Below are positions 33,767-42,010 of a DNA stretch of 64,000 nucleotides, one piece after another (the stretch's first letter is position 1; each line of letters starts with the position of its first letter). The stretch covers positions 186,001-250,000 of the forward strand of contig CAZEJB010000001.1 in the NCBI GenBank assembly GCA_964512635.1. Direction: 5' to 3'. Both the position numbers and the translations under genes were made by a program. Under the pieces are notes generated by a model. It was not told where the DNA came from and did no database searches. It saw nothing but the letters and a program-made list of their open reading frames with translations. Origin of the DNA: JADZFO01 sp964512635. Its GTDB lineage: Bacteria; 4484-113; JAFGCY01.

Positions 33767-35644
33767 ATGAGCCGACACATCCTGAACTGCCTGACCCTTA
33801 GCCTTTTCCTGTTCCTGCTGGGCCTCAACGCCTGCAGCCAGAGCAGCAACCCTTCCGGTCTCGACGCGGGGCTGTCGGAGGCCCCCGGCGGGTTGATCCT
33901 GCCCGCGCCAAACACCCTCCCGCGAGTCACCGCCAGCCTGCACACCTATGAGCGCGGCACTAACCATACCGGGCCGGACAGCGTCGGCAACCTGGAAGAC
34001 CTCGGCCTCGATGTCCGGATGACGCCTAACTCTGACGGCAATGGCGTCGACGGCCTGGCCTATGCCGGCTTCGTTCTGGCTGCCCAGAACTACGAAGGAG
34101 CGCCAACGCTGGACCTCTACTGGAGCGATGAGCCCGACAGCCATGAGGATGTTTATGTCGCCCTGTCCAACGGCGTCACGAATCGCTGGGAGTGGCACCA
34201 GTTTGACGAGAACTACAGCACACCAATCCCAGCGGACCTTAGCGACTATCAGGGCGAGGCCGGCTTTATCCGCGTCGTGGTGGTTCTGACCGGCACCGCC
34301 GCCGGCCAGCTCGGCGTTGTGCGCCTCGGCGGTGACGCGCCACCGATCGTCAAGCTCACCACTGGCGGCAGTTTTGGCGACCCGCCGATTGCTGTCAACT
34401 TTAACGCATCTGAGAGCTACGATGCAGATGGTTCAATCGTCAGCTATGAATGGGACCCGGAGGGTGACGGCACCTTCGAGCTCGGCGAGCTGACCGGGCT
34501 GTTTGTCCATCAGTACAACGACCCCGGACAATACCAGGCCAAGCTGCGCGTCACCGACAATGAAGGCAACGTGACCATCGTTAACAACTTTGTTGTTGCG
34601 TCCACCGCCTTCTTTTCTGACGAATTCGAAGATAACGACACACCTCAGACGCCTAACCTGCTTCCCAGCGGAACCTTCAGCAATTTCCGGGGGGACGTCG
34701 GGCCTGACGGTCCGCATGATGGCGACAACACGGACTATTTCCTGCTGGACGTGAACCAGACTGCCTTTGTCCAGATGGTACTGACCTATATCCTGGCGGA
34801 TGCGGACGTCAATGTACAGATCTACAAGATGGTGGATGGGGTCCCTGAGTCCTACCTGATCAGGAACGCGAATAACGACAATGATGAGACCGCCGACATG
34901 AGCCTCTACCCCGGGCAGTACCTCTTTGAGATCTACAACAAGGATGCTATCGACGGCCTCAATAAGACCTCCACCTATGACCTGGCCCTGACCTACACCT
35001 ACACCACGCCGCCAACGCCAAAGCTGGTTGCCGACCCGGATGCTGGCGATGTGCCCTGGCCAATCCTGCTCGATAGCAGCGCTTCGTTTGATGACTCAAG
35101 CATCGCAAGCTATGCCTTCGACCTTTACGGCGACGGACATTTTGAGGTCATCAATGGTGACGCCGGAAGCATCGAGGAGTTTCTGGTCAAGCGTCCCGGT
35201 CACTTCCGGCCGGCCCTGCGGGTGACCGACAACGACGGCTTTGAGGTCATTACCACCACTGAGATATTCAGCAGCGGTCCGAGCGATGAACTCGAGCCCA
35301 ACGACAGCACCGATGAGGCCCAGACCCTTCCGGCCCTGCCCTTCATCGACTTCCACGGTGATATCGGTGGTGACGCTGACAATGACGATACTTATGATTC
35401 CTTCAAGTTCAACATTGATCAGGCTGGTACTCAGCTGGCCTTCCATATCGTCTATGACCCGGCCCTGGGCCACCCCGAACTGAGGTTGTACGACGGCCAG
35501 GGAAACCTGATAACCGACTCGAACACTGACGATGGCCAGGAGGACATCCTGTACGACTTCGCCGAGGCCGGTGATTATCAGGTTGCCGTCTTTGTTGGCA
35601 CCGGTGCCGCCAGCTATCTCTTCAGCGGCGAGGTCGTGCCCTAG
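33767..35644 (+). CDS. Surface lipoprotein with two PKD and two PPC-type domains
   Basis: 625 residues. Lipobox FLLGLNAC (Cys ~24). Residues ~205-280 form a PKD domain (VNFNASESYDADGSIVSYEW, HQYNDPGQYQAKLRVTDNEG); ~285-410 a bacterial pre-peptidase C-terminal (PPC) type domain (DEFEDNDTPQTPN, then YFLLDV). A second PKD (LLDSSASFDDSSIASYAFDL) and second PPC (ELEPNDSTDEAQTL) follow. Such domains are beta sandwiches in secreted or surface proteins, often for adhesion or substrate positioning; no enzyme domain is present. A TATACT box lies ~55 bases upstream and AGGAAC near the start. Confidence 0.85.
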   Translation: MSRHILNCLTLSLFLFLLGLNACSQSSNPSGLDAGLSEAPGGLILPAPNTLPRVTASLHTYERGTNHTGPDSVGNLEDLGLDVRMTPNSDGNGVDGLAYAGFVLAAQNYEGAPTLDLYWSDEPDSHEDVYVALSNGVTNRWEWHQFDENYSTPIPADLSDYQGEAGFIRVVVVLTGTAAGQLGVVRLGGDAPPIVKLTTGGSFGDPPIAVNFNASESYDADGSIVSYEWDPEGDGTFELGELTGLFVHQYNDPGQYQAKLRVTDNEGNVTIVNNFVVASTAFFSDEFEDNDTPQTPNLLPSGTFSNFRGDVGPDGPHDGDNTDYFLLDVNQTAFVQMVLTYILADADVNVQIYKMVDGVPESYLIRNANNDNDETADMSLYPGQYLFEIYNKDAIDGLNKTSTYDLALTYTYTTPPTPKLVADPDAGDVPWPILLDSSASFDDSSIASYAFDLYGDGHFEVINGDAGSIEEFLVKRPGHFRPALRVTDNDGFEVITTTEIFSSGPSDELEPNDSTDEAQTLPALPFIDFHGDIGGDADNDDTYDSFKFNIDQAGTQLAFHIVYDPALGHPELRLYDGQGNLITDSNTDDGQEDILYDFAEAGDYQVAVFVGTGAASYLFSGEVVP

Positions 35645-35729
35645 TGATCTTCACGGCAGTACCAGCACTGAGCAAGATACCAGACAGTGTTGAGTACGGC
35701 ACGCGGGATGTTATAAGATATTGCAGTAG

Positions 35730-36839
35730 ATGCAGTTAACCGAGGCCATCGAGCAGTTCTGCGCGCACATGTTCAGCGCCCGGGGCCGAGCGCAGCTCAG
35801 CGTGGAAGCCTACCGGCGCGACCTGCTGCAGTTCGCTGAACTAGCTTTCCCCGTAGGGGCCGAGCTTGTCTCGGCCCGTCCAGCTCGTGTAGGTGGGAGT
35901 CCTGACTCGCCCTCTTCAAGGTGTGTAGTGGCGAGTCTTGACTCGCCTTCTCCCATGTCTGCAGAAGGCCGGTCAGGACCGGCCACTAAGAGTCAGGCGG
36001 GTCAAGACCCGCCCCTACACACTCTGGACCGCGACGCCGTCCTGCGCTGGACCCTCGCCCTTTCAGAGCGCGGGATGAGCCCGCGCAGCCGGGGCAGGAA
36101 GCTGTCGGCGCTGAAGAGCTTCGTCGCCTGGGCCATGGAGTACCAGCTCATGAGCGCCGACCCGGTGCCCAGGGAACTGGCCCCGCCGCGCTCGCTGTAT
36201 CTGCCGCATGCCCTCAGCGAAGAGGAAGTGCTGGCGATACTGGAGGCGGTCTCCGGTCCGGCAGCCGAAGCGCCAGCTGCCGGTGAAGATGGCGAGGCAG
36301 CGGAAGACAATGACACAGGGACACCACCCGTCGCCGGCCGTCTGCGCGACCGGGCGATGCTGGAAGTGCTTTACGCCTCCGGGATGCGGGTCAGCGAGCT
36401 GACTGGCCTGCGGTTGCAGGACCTGCATCTGGGCGAGGGCTTCGCGCTGGTCACCGGTAAGGGCTCCAAGCAGCGGCTCGTACCGCTGGGCGGGCCGGCG
36501 ATCGAGGCCTTGCAGCGCTGGCTGGCCGGCGGACGCAGTGCCATCTGCCCGCGCAGCATGATCCACGACGAGGTCTTTCTCAGCCGCCGCGGACCCATCA
36601 GCCGCAGCCAGGTCTTCCGGCTGATCAAGGGCTACGCCGCCGCGGCCGGGATCAAGAGCAAGGTCAGCCCACACACCTTCCGCCACTCCTGCGCCAGCCA
36701 CATGCTGGCCCACGGCGCCGACCTGCGCCTGGTGCAGGAACTGCTGGGCCACAGCGCGCTGAGCACGACCCAGGTGTATACGCATATCGAGAAAAGCCGC
36801 CTGCGCAGCGTCTACGACCAGACCCATCCTCTGGCGTGA
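35730..36839 (+). CDS. xerC: Tyrosine site-specific recombinase, XerC/XerD type, with an in-frame repeat insertion
   Basis: Xer recombinases resolve chromosome dimers at dif. Catalytic residues are in place: Arg in ASGMRVSELTGL (~220), HTFRHS (~313), the second His in LLGHSALSTT and Tyr in QVYTHIEKS (~349). The N-terminal SAM-like domain is split by about 57 residues (roughly 38-95) of Pro/Ser/Gly/Ala sequence encoded by four palindromes, which explains 369 residues instead of ~300. XerC versus XerD cannot be settled. TATAAG lies 12 bases before the ATG. Confidence 0.88.
   Translation: MQLTEAIEQFCAHMFSARGRAQLSVEAYRRDLLQFAELAFPVGAELVSARPARVGGSPDSPSSRCVVASLDSPSPMSAEGRSGPATKSQAGQDPPLHTLDRDAVLRWTLALSERGMSPRSRGRKLSALKSFVAWAMEYQLMSADPVPRELAPPRSLYLPHALSEEEVLAILEAVSGPAAEAPAAGEDGEAAEDNDTGTPPVAGRLRDRAMLEVLYASGMRVSELTGLRLQDLHLGEGFALVTGKGSKQRLVPLGGPAIEALQRWLAGGRSAICPRSMIHDEVFLSRRGPISRSQVFRLIKGYAAAAGIKSKVSPHTFRHSCASHMLAHGADLRLVQELLGHSALSTTQVYTHIEKSRLRSVYDQTHPLA
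35857..36013. repeat. Four palindromes inserted in frame within xerC
   Basis: GGGCCGAG...CTCGGCCC (35857-35877), GGCGAGTCTTGACTCGCC (35930-35947), GGCCGGTC-ag-GACCGGCC (35967-35984) and GGCGGGTC-aa-GACCCGCC (35996-36013). The same arm-loop-arm style occurs between genes. Confidence 0.92.
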
Positions 36840-36847
36840 TGGAGCTC

Positions 36848-36909
36848 GGGACTGTGTCCCGTAACTTCTGCTAACAGACCGATTATCAAAGAGAATGGGA
36901 CATTGTCCC
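36848..36909. repeat. Two GGGAC palindromes after xerC
   Basis: GGGAC-tgt-GTCCC at 36848-36860 and GGGAC-att-GTCCC at 36897-36909, in the gap between the convergent xerC and VOC genes. Confidence 0.75.
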
Positions 36910-36917
36910 GCGCTTCC

Positions 36918-37283
36918 TTAAGAGCGCTGCTCGACAAACAGCATGTTGCCCTCGGGGTCCCAGAAGTCGACGACCGACACACCCGGCGCGGGGCTGCGCA
37001 GCTCGCCGCAATTCACGCCGCGCTCGATGAGCCAGTCGCGGGTCGCGGCAGCATCGCCGACCGTGAAGCCCCAGCGCGTTTCGCCGGCCACCCGCGGATC
37101 GCGTCCGCCGCCATGCAGCGCCATCGTGCAGGCACCGGTGTTGAACGTTACCCAGAATTCCTGGCTGTAATCATCCTTGTCTGCGGGCCAGGTGATGCTC
37201 AGGCCAAGCTGGTCGCGGTAGAAGGCGACCATGGCCGCCATGTCGGTGACATGAACAATGATCTCGCTTAGGTTTCCTAACAC
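36918..37283 (-). CDS. VOC-superfamily (glyoxalase/bleomycin-resistance fold) protein
   Basis: 121 residues with the paired beta-alpha-beta-beta-beta fold: IIVHVTDMAAMVAFYRDQLG at the N-terminus, TRWGFTVGDAAATRDWLIERG in the middle and VDFWDPEGNMLFVEQ at the end. Candidate metal ligands are His11, and Glu in MLFVE. Proteins of this type often accompany SRPBCC and ArsR genes in stress or detoxification cassettes; substrate unknown. Start is GTG 37283 with GGGAGG upstream. Confidence 0.87.
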   Translation of the reverse strand: MLGNLSEIIVHVTDMAAMVAFYRDQLGLSITWPADKDDYSQEFWVTFNTGACTMALHGGGRDPRVAGETRWGFTVGDAAATRDWLIERGVNCGELRSPAPGVSVVDFWDPEGNMLFVEQRS

Positions 37284-37333
37284 TTACAGCCTCCCGCCTA
37301 ACCCTTGCAGCCCAGTCGGGCAAGCTTAGTGTA

Positions 37334-37705
37334 CTAAGGGCATTCAGGCGCCGTTTCCGGCTCATCCTCCACCAGGCGGGCCAGCAGATCGAGCTTGTCG
37401 TTCCAGAACTGTTCATAGCAGCGTACCCACTCCTGCACTTCGCGAAGCGGCAGCGGGTTGACGCGCAGCCAATGTTCACGTCCCCTGGTCTCGCCTTGCA
37501 GCAGCTGGGCCTCACGCAGCACCCGGAGATGGCGGCTGACTGCCGGCCGGCTGATGGTGCTGAAGTGCGCCGCGATGTCGCCCGCCCGCAGTGGCCCTCG
37601 CCGCGCCAGCAGGTCAATGATCTCGCGGCGGGTGCCATCGGAAACGGCCTTGTAGGTGCCGTCGGGGTCGCGGCGGGCCGGGGGCCGCTTCTGTGCCTGC
37701 GCCAT
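37334..37705 (-). CDS. ArsR-family winged-helix transcriptional regulator
   Basis: 123 residues. The winged helix is plain: ALSDxxRR-type start (AVSDGTRREIIDLLARRGPL), recognition region ISRPAVSRHLRVLREAQLL and wing GETRGREHWLRVNP. The C-terminal WVRCYEQFWNDKLDLLARLV is typical of the SdpR-like subgroup that pairs with SRPBCC proteins. No metal-binding cysteine cluster. Its ATG overlaps the stop of the SRPBCC gene (TGATG), so it is co-translated and may control the cassette. Confidence 0.92.
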   Translation of the reverse strand: MAQAQKRPPARRDPDGTYKAVSDGTRREIIDLLARRGPLRAGDIAAHFSTISRPAVSRHLRVLREAQLLQGETRGREHWLRVNPLPLREVQEWVRCYEQFWNDKLDLLARLVEDEPETAPECP

Positions 37706-38214
37706 CAGTCCAGCCCTCCCCCATCGCTCGACACCTTGCCGCCGGCCTGGTCATCAAGGCTGCTCATGTAACCCGACGCCACCCAGCAGTGGTGATAGAC
37801 CTGATAGCTGATCGCCGCGCTCTCGCCGAGCGCAGCAAAACCGCAGTGGACCAGGGTCACCCGGCAGCCACTCTCTGCCGGTTCGAGTTCGAGGCTGAGC
37901 AGGGTGTCCTGCGGCCACATCCAGCCGTTTTCGCGCATCACGCGCCAGGTCATGCTGAGACGCTGCTGGGCCTCCAGCTCGGTCACCCGGCCCCAGATGA
38001 TGATCCGCTCGCCGGGTCCGGCATCGGCATCCCGCAGCATCCGGCCGCCAGGCTCGGGCTGGAAGAGGTGCATCCCCATCCACTGCCGCATCCCGGCTTC
38101 ACTGGCGATCAGGCGCCAGACGCGCTGCGGGCTGGCGCGCAGCAGTCGGACCACTCGTACTTCGTCAACGGGCTTCGATAAGTCTATGTTGCCGCCGGCC
38201 ACCGAACCGCTCAC
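37705..38214 (-). CDS. SRPBCC (AHSA1-like) protein
   Basis: 169 residues with the helix-grip fold typical of activator-of-Hsp90-homologue-1-like proteins: VVRLLRASPQRVWRLIASEA, MRQWMG, FQPEPGGRML, GRVTELEAQQRLSMTWRV and CRVTLVHCGF. These bind hydrophobic ligands; partner and ligand unknown. Start is GTG overlapping the stop of the ankyrin gene (GTGA). Similar in sequence to the protein at 39058, so the cassette holds two copies. Confidence 0.88.
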   Translation of the reverse strand: MSGSVAGGNIDLSKPVDEVRVVRLLRASPQRVWRLIASEAGMRQWMGMHLFQPEPGGRMLRDADAGPGERIIIWGRVTELEAQQRLSMTWRVMRENGWMWPQDTLLSLELEPAESGCRVTLVHCGFAALGESAAISYQVYHHCWVASGYMSSLDDQAGGKVSSDGGGLD

Positions 38215-38948
38215 TGGCCCGCCTCAGCCTTCGGAGGACTGGGTACCGCGCCGGCATCGCGCAGGACCTGCTCAACACCCGTGCTGCCCCGGGCAATGGC
38301 CGAGTCCAGCGGAGTGTGGCCCTTGAAGTTGGTTGCTCCGAGTCCGGCTCCCTGGGCCAGCAGCCACTGGGCGATCTCAACATTGTCAAACTCCGCCGCG
38401 CTGTGCAGCGCGAAGTCGAAGTCCTGCGCCCCGCCGCGTTTGGCCAGCAGCTCGCAGACCGCGACCTTGCCGCTGTGGGCGGCGTGGTACATCAGCGGAA
38501 GACCATGCGCCCCCGGCTGGGTGACCAGTTCCGGCTTTGCATCAAGGAAGGCTTCGACTGCCTGCAGCATTCCAAGCATGGCTGCCGCCTGGATCTTGAA
38601 GCGCGCGCCGCGTCCCAGCAGGTAGTCGGCGATCTCAGGGTTGCCGACATGCGAAGCGGCTTCAATCGGCGCTTCGTCGAACTCCAGCAGCCGCACCTGA
38701 ACCAGCCGTGGCTCAGCGGCAAGCTGCTGCTTGACCACATCCAGATCAAAGTGCGAGGGGAAGACCATGCCTTTGATCTGCTCCTGGCTGATGCCATCCG
38801 GAGCTTCAATGGCGGCCCAGCGCGCATCATCATCCAGTGGTAGTGTTGCCGTCATTCCAGCCTCCGCCCGGCCCATGCCGGGAAGCAGCACTGCGCCCAG
38901 CCCCAGCGCGCCTGCCGCAGTGATGAAGTCACGTCGATTCTGTTTCAA
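38211..38948 (-). CDS. Tat-exported ankyrin-repeat protein
   Basis: 245 residues. A twin-arginine signal (NRRDFITAAGALGLGAVLLP) suggests export after folding. Ankyrin units follow from ~85: EAPIEAASHVGNPEIADYLL, AAMLGMLQAVEAFLD, PLMYHAAHSGKVAVCELLAK, ALHSAAEFDNVEIAQWLLAQ and HTPLDSAIARGSTGVEQVL. Ankyrin proteins with a Tat signal and VOC/ArsR/SRPBCC neighbours look like an envelope sensor or inhibitor, but no role is established. AAAGGAG precedes the ATG. Confidence 0.85.
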   Translation of the reverse strand: MKQNRRDFITAAGALGLGAVLLPGMGRAEAGMTATLPLDDDARWAAIEAPDGISQEQIKGMVFPSHFDLDVVKQQLAAEPRLVQVRLLEFDEAPIEAASHVGNPEIADYLLGRGARFKIQAAAMLGMLQAVEAFLDAKPELVTQPGAHGLPLMYHAAHSGKVAVCELLAKRGGAQDFDFALHSAAEFDNVEIAQWLLAQGAGLGATNFKGHTPLDSAIARGSTGVEQVLRDAGAVPSPPKAEAGQ

Positions 38949-39057
38949 AGTACGCTCCTTTCAGCCCGTAAAAACCTGCTTAGCTGGCGGGTCTTCAGCC
39001 CGCTTCTGTTATCCGCAGCCCCAATCCGGCCGATAACCCGTGGCCAAAAGAGCAGTG

Positions 39058-39525
39058 CTACTGTTCGCACATCTTCGCCAGCTCCTCGAGATCGTTGAGG
39101 CTGGCCCAGCCTTCGCTGTAGCCCTTGAATTCCTCGTCGGCGTTTGGCAAGGCCTCAAAGCCGCTGTGCTCAAGAGTAACCAGAGTGCCGCCCTCCTGCT
39201 GCTCAAGCTGCACTGAAACCAGGGTCGCTGCCGGCCAGGCCTGCAGCGTGCCGGTGTTGAACTCCTGCCAGGTAAAGCTCAGCTCCTGGCCCGGCTCGAA
39301 ACGCTGCACCGTGCCCCACATCACCCAGCGGGTTTCCCCATGCTGAACATCAAACAGTATCCGGCCGCCGGCCTTAGGTTCATAAGTCTTCGGCCCCAGC
39401 CAGGCCTTGAGCCCCGCTTCAGAGCTGATCTGCTCCCAGACCCTCTCGGGCGAGGCGCGGATCAGTCGCTGCAGACGGACAATCCGCGCCGCTGCGTCGT
39501 CAAGCTGCTGTACTGCTGTACTCAT
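39058..39525 (-). CDS. SRPBCC (AHSA1-like) protein, second copy
   Basis: 155 residues: RLQRLIRASPERVWEQISSE, LKAWLGPKTYEPKAGGRILF, WGTVQRFEPGQELSFTWQEF and LVTLEHSGFEALPNADEE, matching the neighbour at 37705 block by block. It is first in the cassette, behind a promoter with an inverted repeat. Ligand unknown. Confidence 0.88.
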   Translation of the reverse strand: MSTAVQQLDDAAARIVRLQRLIRASPERVWEQISSEAGLKAWLGPKTYEPKAGGRILFDVQHGETRWVMWGTVQRFEPGQELSFTWQEFNTGTLQAWPAATLVSVQLEQQEGGTLVTLEHSGFEALPNADEEFKGYSEGWASLNDLEELAKMCEQ

Positions 39526-39543
39526 AGAGCCCCCTGGAAATGC

Positions 39544-39580
39544 GTAACTGAAGTGTTACATATCCTTGGACACAGGTCAA
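39544..39580 (-). promoter_or_regulatory. Promoter with overlapping operator for the ArsR/SRPBCC cassette
   Basis: On the minus strand TTGACC (39575-39580) is followed after 16 bases by TAACAC (39553-39558). The inverted repeat GTAAC-N6-GTTAC (39544-39559) overlaps the -10 and is the obvious candidate binding site for the ArsR-type protein at 37334. Confidence 0.6.
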
Positions 39581-39656
39581 GTCCCAAAGGTCACTGTGCT
39601 TTTTCATTTCGATATCCTGATCTTGCCGTCAACCATGCAGCCCGGCAGCCCAACCA

Positions 39657-40850
39657 TCACAGCTGAAAGTCCTCCGGCCGGTCAAAGCTCACTGGCCGGG
39701 TCCTGGCCGATCTGGGACGGCGGGCGGCTGCGGCGCAGAGCACGGCGCAGGCCGACCAGAGCCCCAGGCTGAGCAGCAGCAGCTGGCAGAGCAGTACCAG
39801 CCCGGCCTTCAGGCTGATCCCTGAGCCGTAGAGCGAGTAGCTCGGATCAAAGCGCCCACCCCGTCGAAAGCTGCCGAAGGGGTCGATCTCAATCGGGTAG
39901 ACATCCGGCTGGGCATGCAGCAGAGCAGCGTTGAGCACTGTCAGCTGGTCCGAGCCGAGCACCTCGTTCAGCTCATAACTGGAGCCGACATAGGTGGAAC
40001 CCATGCTCAGCGCGCCCAGCAGCAGCGGCAGGATCAGCAGCAGTCCCAGCGCGCTGAACTGAAACACCGCCAGCAGGCCGCCATCGGACTGCCGGGCCGG
40101 GCCTTCGCTGGCCGAGCTGGACCACCACAGGGCAAACTGCAGCATCAGCAGCAGCAACAGCCCGCCCAGCAGCGCCTGAGCACCAAGGGGGAGGTGCAGC
40201 CAGTTGCCGCGGTCGCCGAAGACCGGCAGATAAGTCACCGAGCTGTAAGCATTCCACTGCGAGACCAGAGTTGCCTACAGCGCCAGCAGCGCCGGCAGAT
40301 ACGGCGCCAGCAGGCTGTGGCGCAGCGCCAGCAGCAGACAGGCCGCCGCCAGGGCAAAGTGCGGCAGCCGCAGGTTCGACAGCACCAGGTTGGCCCAGAA
40401 CAGCGGCTGACGCAGCTGGCCTTCGGCATCCACTGCCGCCAGGATGTAGCACACCAGCCCCAGCACCAGGGGCAGAGCCAGCAGCAGCCCCGAGAGCAGG
40501 CAGCCCAGCACCGCCCGCCAGGCGTCCAGCGGCGTGTTCAGCCACAACGGCGGGCGGTCCAGTCCTTCGCCGCGCCGCAGTCCGGCCAGGCCGATGCTGC
40601 CCGGCTCCAGGGCCAGAGGGCTCATCGACTGGGCCAGGATCAGATAGACCATAAAATTCCCACACAGGATGATCAGCTCTTCGCTGAGGCTGCCGCCGCT
40701 CAGCCAGGGCAGCCAGATTCCAAACTCATGCCGCAGCAGCGCCAGACCGCCCCAGAGCAGCAGCGCCGGCAGCCAGGAACGCCACCAGCTGCGCCGGTAG
40801 CGCCGCAGAAAGAGCGTGAAGTGTGGCAGTTCAAGACCCATCGCCTCCAT
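39657..40850 (-). pseudogene. Polytopic membrane protein (ABC-2 permease-like) interrupted by an in-frame TAG
   Basis: Two frames in phase, 40275-40850 and 39657-40238, are separated by a single TAG at 40275-40277; sequence continues with WNAYSSVTYLPVFGD, and no obvious start lies right after the stop. Joined, the product is 397 residues with about six hydrophobic segments, including RSWLPALLLWGGLALL, VLGCLLSGLLLALPLVLGLV, AQALLGGLLLLLMLQFALWW and LLILPLLLGALSMGS. Size and pattern resemble ABC-2 type transporter permeases, though no ATPase gene is near. CAG-to-TAG is one base, so this may be a recent mutation, an assembly error or stop readthrough. Confidence 0.68.
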
Positions 40851-40942
40851 CTTAGACGCACTCGTCGGGCCGGATGTCTCTGCCGCGGGCCTGATTGTCG
40901 CAATCCCGCCGTCCTCCGCTGTTGCCAGCTGCGGCTGGTCGC

Positions 40943-40948
40943 TAAAAT
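40943..40948 (+). promoter_or_regulatory. Promoter -10 of tryptophan 2,3-dioxygenase
   Basis: TAAAAT in the context GCTAAAAT, ~42 bases before the TTG start, with AGGAGGAG in the leader. Confidence 0.5.
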
Positions 40949-40990
40949 CTCTGCACCGCCGGGCCGCAGGTCACGGCGCAGGAGGAGCAG

Positions 40991-41728
40991 TTGGACCGCG
41001 AGTATTTCTACAGCATCATCAACGGCAAGGGCGTCAAGGACTATGAGGTCTACCTCAACACCCAGCACCTGCTGACCAGCCAGAAGCACTTTGCCGACTT
41101 TGTGAACCATGACGAGCTGATGTTCCAGATCGTCCACCAGAGCGAGGAGCTGTGGATGAAGCTGATCGCCTGGACCCTGCTGGAGATCGACGAATGGATG
41201 GAGAAGCGGGACACCAACCGCGTCATCACCCTCTTTGGCCGCGTGAACAAGATCCAGCATCTGATGACCGACCATCTTGAGATCCTTGAGACGATGAGCC
41301 CCAAGGAGTACCAGCAGATCCGGCTGCAGCTCGGCAACGGCTCGGGCCAGGAGAGCCCCGGCTTCAACACCCTGCTGCAGATGTTCCAGCCGCTCTGGGA
41401 GAGCTTTGTTAAGCACTACCTCGAACCCGGCGGCCTGAGCATCGAGGCGATCTATGACAGCCAGTACAGCCACGGCGACGCTTATATGGTGGCCGAGTGC
41501 CTGGCGGAGTTCGACGAGCAGTTCCAGAAGTTCCGCTTCCACCACATCCAGCTGATCCATCGCTCCATCGGCCTGCATGCCAAAAGCCTCAAGGGCCGCT
41601 CCGTCGACCTGCTGGAGGAGGGCATGAAGATGAAGTTCTTCCCCGAGCTGTGGGAAATCCGCCACCAGATGACCGACACCTGGGGCGGCGAGTACGGCGT
41701 AGTCCGGGACAGCATCGCCCCGCACTAG
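40991..41728 (+). CDS. kynA: Tryptophan 2,3-dioxygenase family protein
   Basis: TDO is a haem enzyme opening the indole ring of L-tryptophan to N-formylkynurenine. Signatures: DELMFQIVHQSEELWMKLI near residues 40-58 (distal His and substrate loop), RVNKIQHLMTDHLEILETMSP, QLGNGSGQESPGFNTLL, a His-rich segment FRFHHIQLIHRSIG likely carrying the haem ligand, and FFPELWEIR near the C-terminus. At 245 residues it is a short member of the family. TTG start with AGGAGGAG eight bases upstream. Kynureninase lies 2.6 kb downstream in the same orientation; a formamidase is not in the window. Confidence 0.9.
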   Translation: MDREYFYSIINGKGVKDYEVYLNTQHLLTSQKHFADFVNHDELMFQIVHQSEELWMKLIAWTLLEIDEWMEKRDTNRVITLFGRVNKIQHLMTDHLEILETMSPKEYQQIRLQLGNGSGQESPGFNTLLQMFQPLWESFVKHYLEPGGLSIEAIYDSQYSHGDAYMVAECLAEFDEQFQKFRFHHIQLIHRSIGLHAKSLKGRSVDLLEEGMKMKFFPELWEIRHQMTDTWGGEYGVVRDSIAPH

Positions 41729-41811
41729 GCCCGCAGCGCCGACAGCAGGCCCTGGCGGCAGTTGCAGGACTTTGCAGTTATTCAGCGACCCTGGCAGTCC
41801 CGCCGCCGCCG

Positions 41812-42010
41812 GGCCTTTAACTTTCCCCCCCCAAAACGGACGTGGATTACAACTTTCAGCGCGGCGCGCTCTCCGCCGGACTTTTAACTTTCGAGCCCCG
41901 TTTTGGACGTCAGATTTGTTTTTCAAGGCAGCGCGGCGGGGAGTTTTAACCTGTGAGGTCGATTTCGCACCGAAAAGAGGCAGTTTGCATTTTTCAAAAG
42001 CGCCGTAGCC
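41812..42010 (+). repeat. Copy 2 of the ~200-bp element made of three ~65-bp units
   Basis: TTTAACTTTC at 41816 and 41882 and TTTTAACCTG at 41943 mark units spaced 66 and ~62. Unit 1 shares TTTAACTTTC, CAAAA and ACGTG-AT-ACA with the first unit of copy 1; unit 3 shares AACCTG-GAGG-CG and ACCGA-AA with its second unit. The area is less GC-rich than its surroundings. Confidence 0.7.

Noticed and set aside
40275..40277. TAG as a reassigned sense codon
   Set aside because: Other genes in the window end cleanly at TAG at their expected family length.
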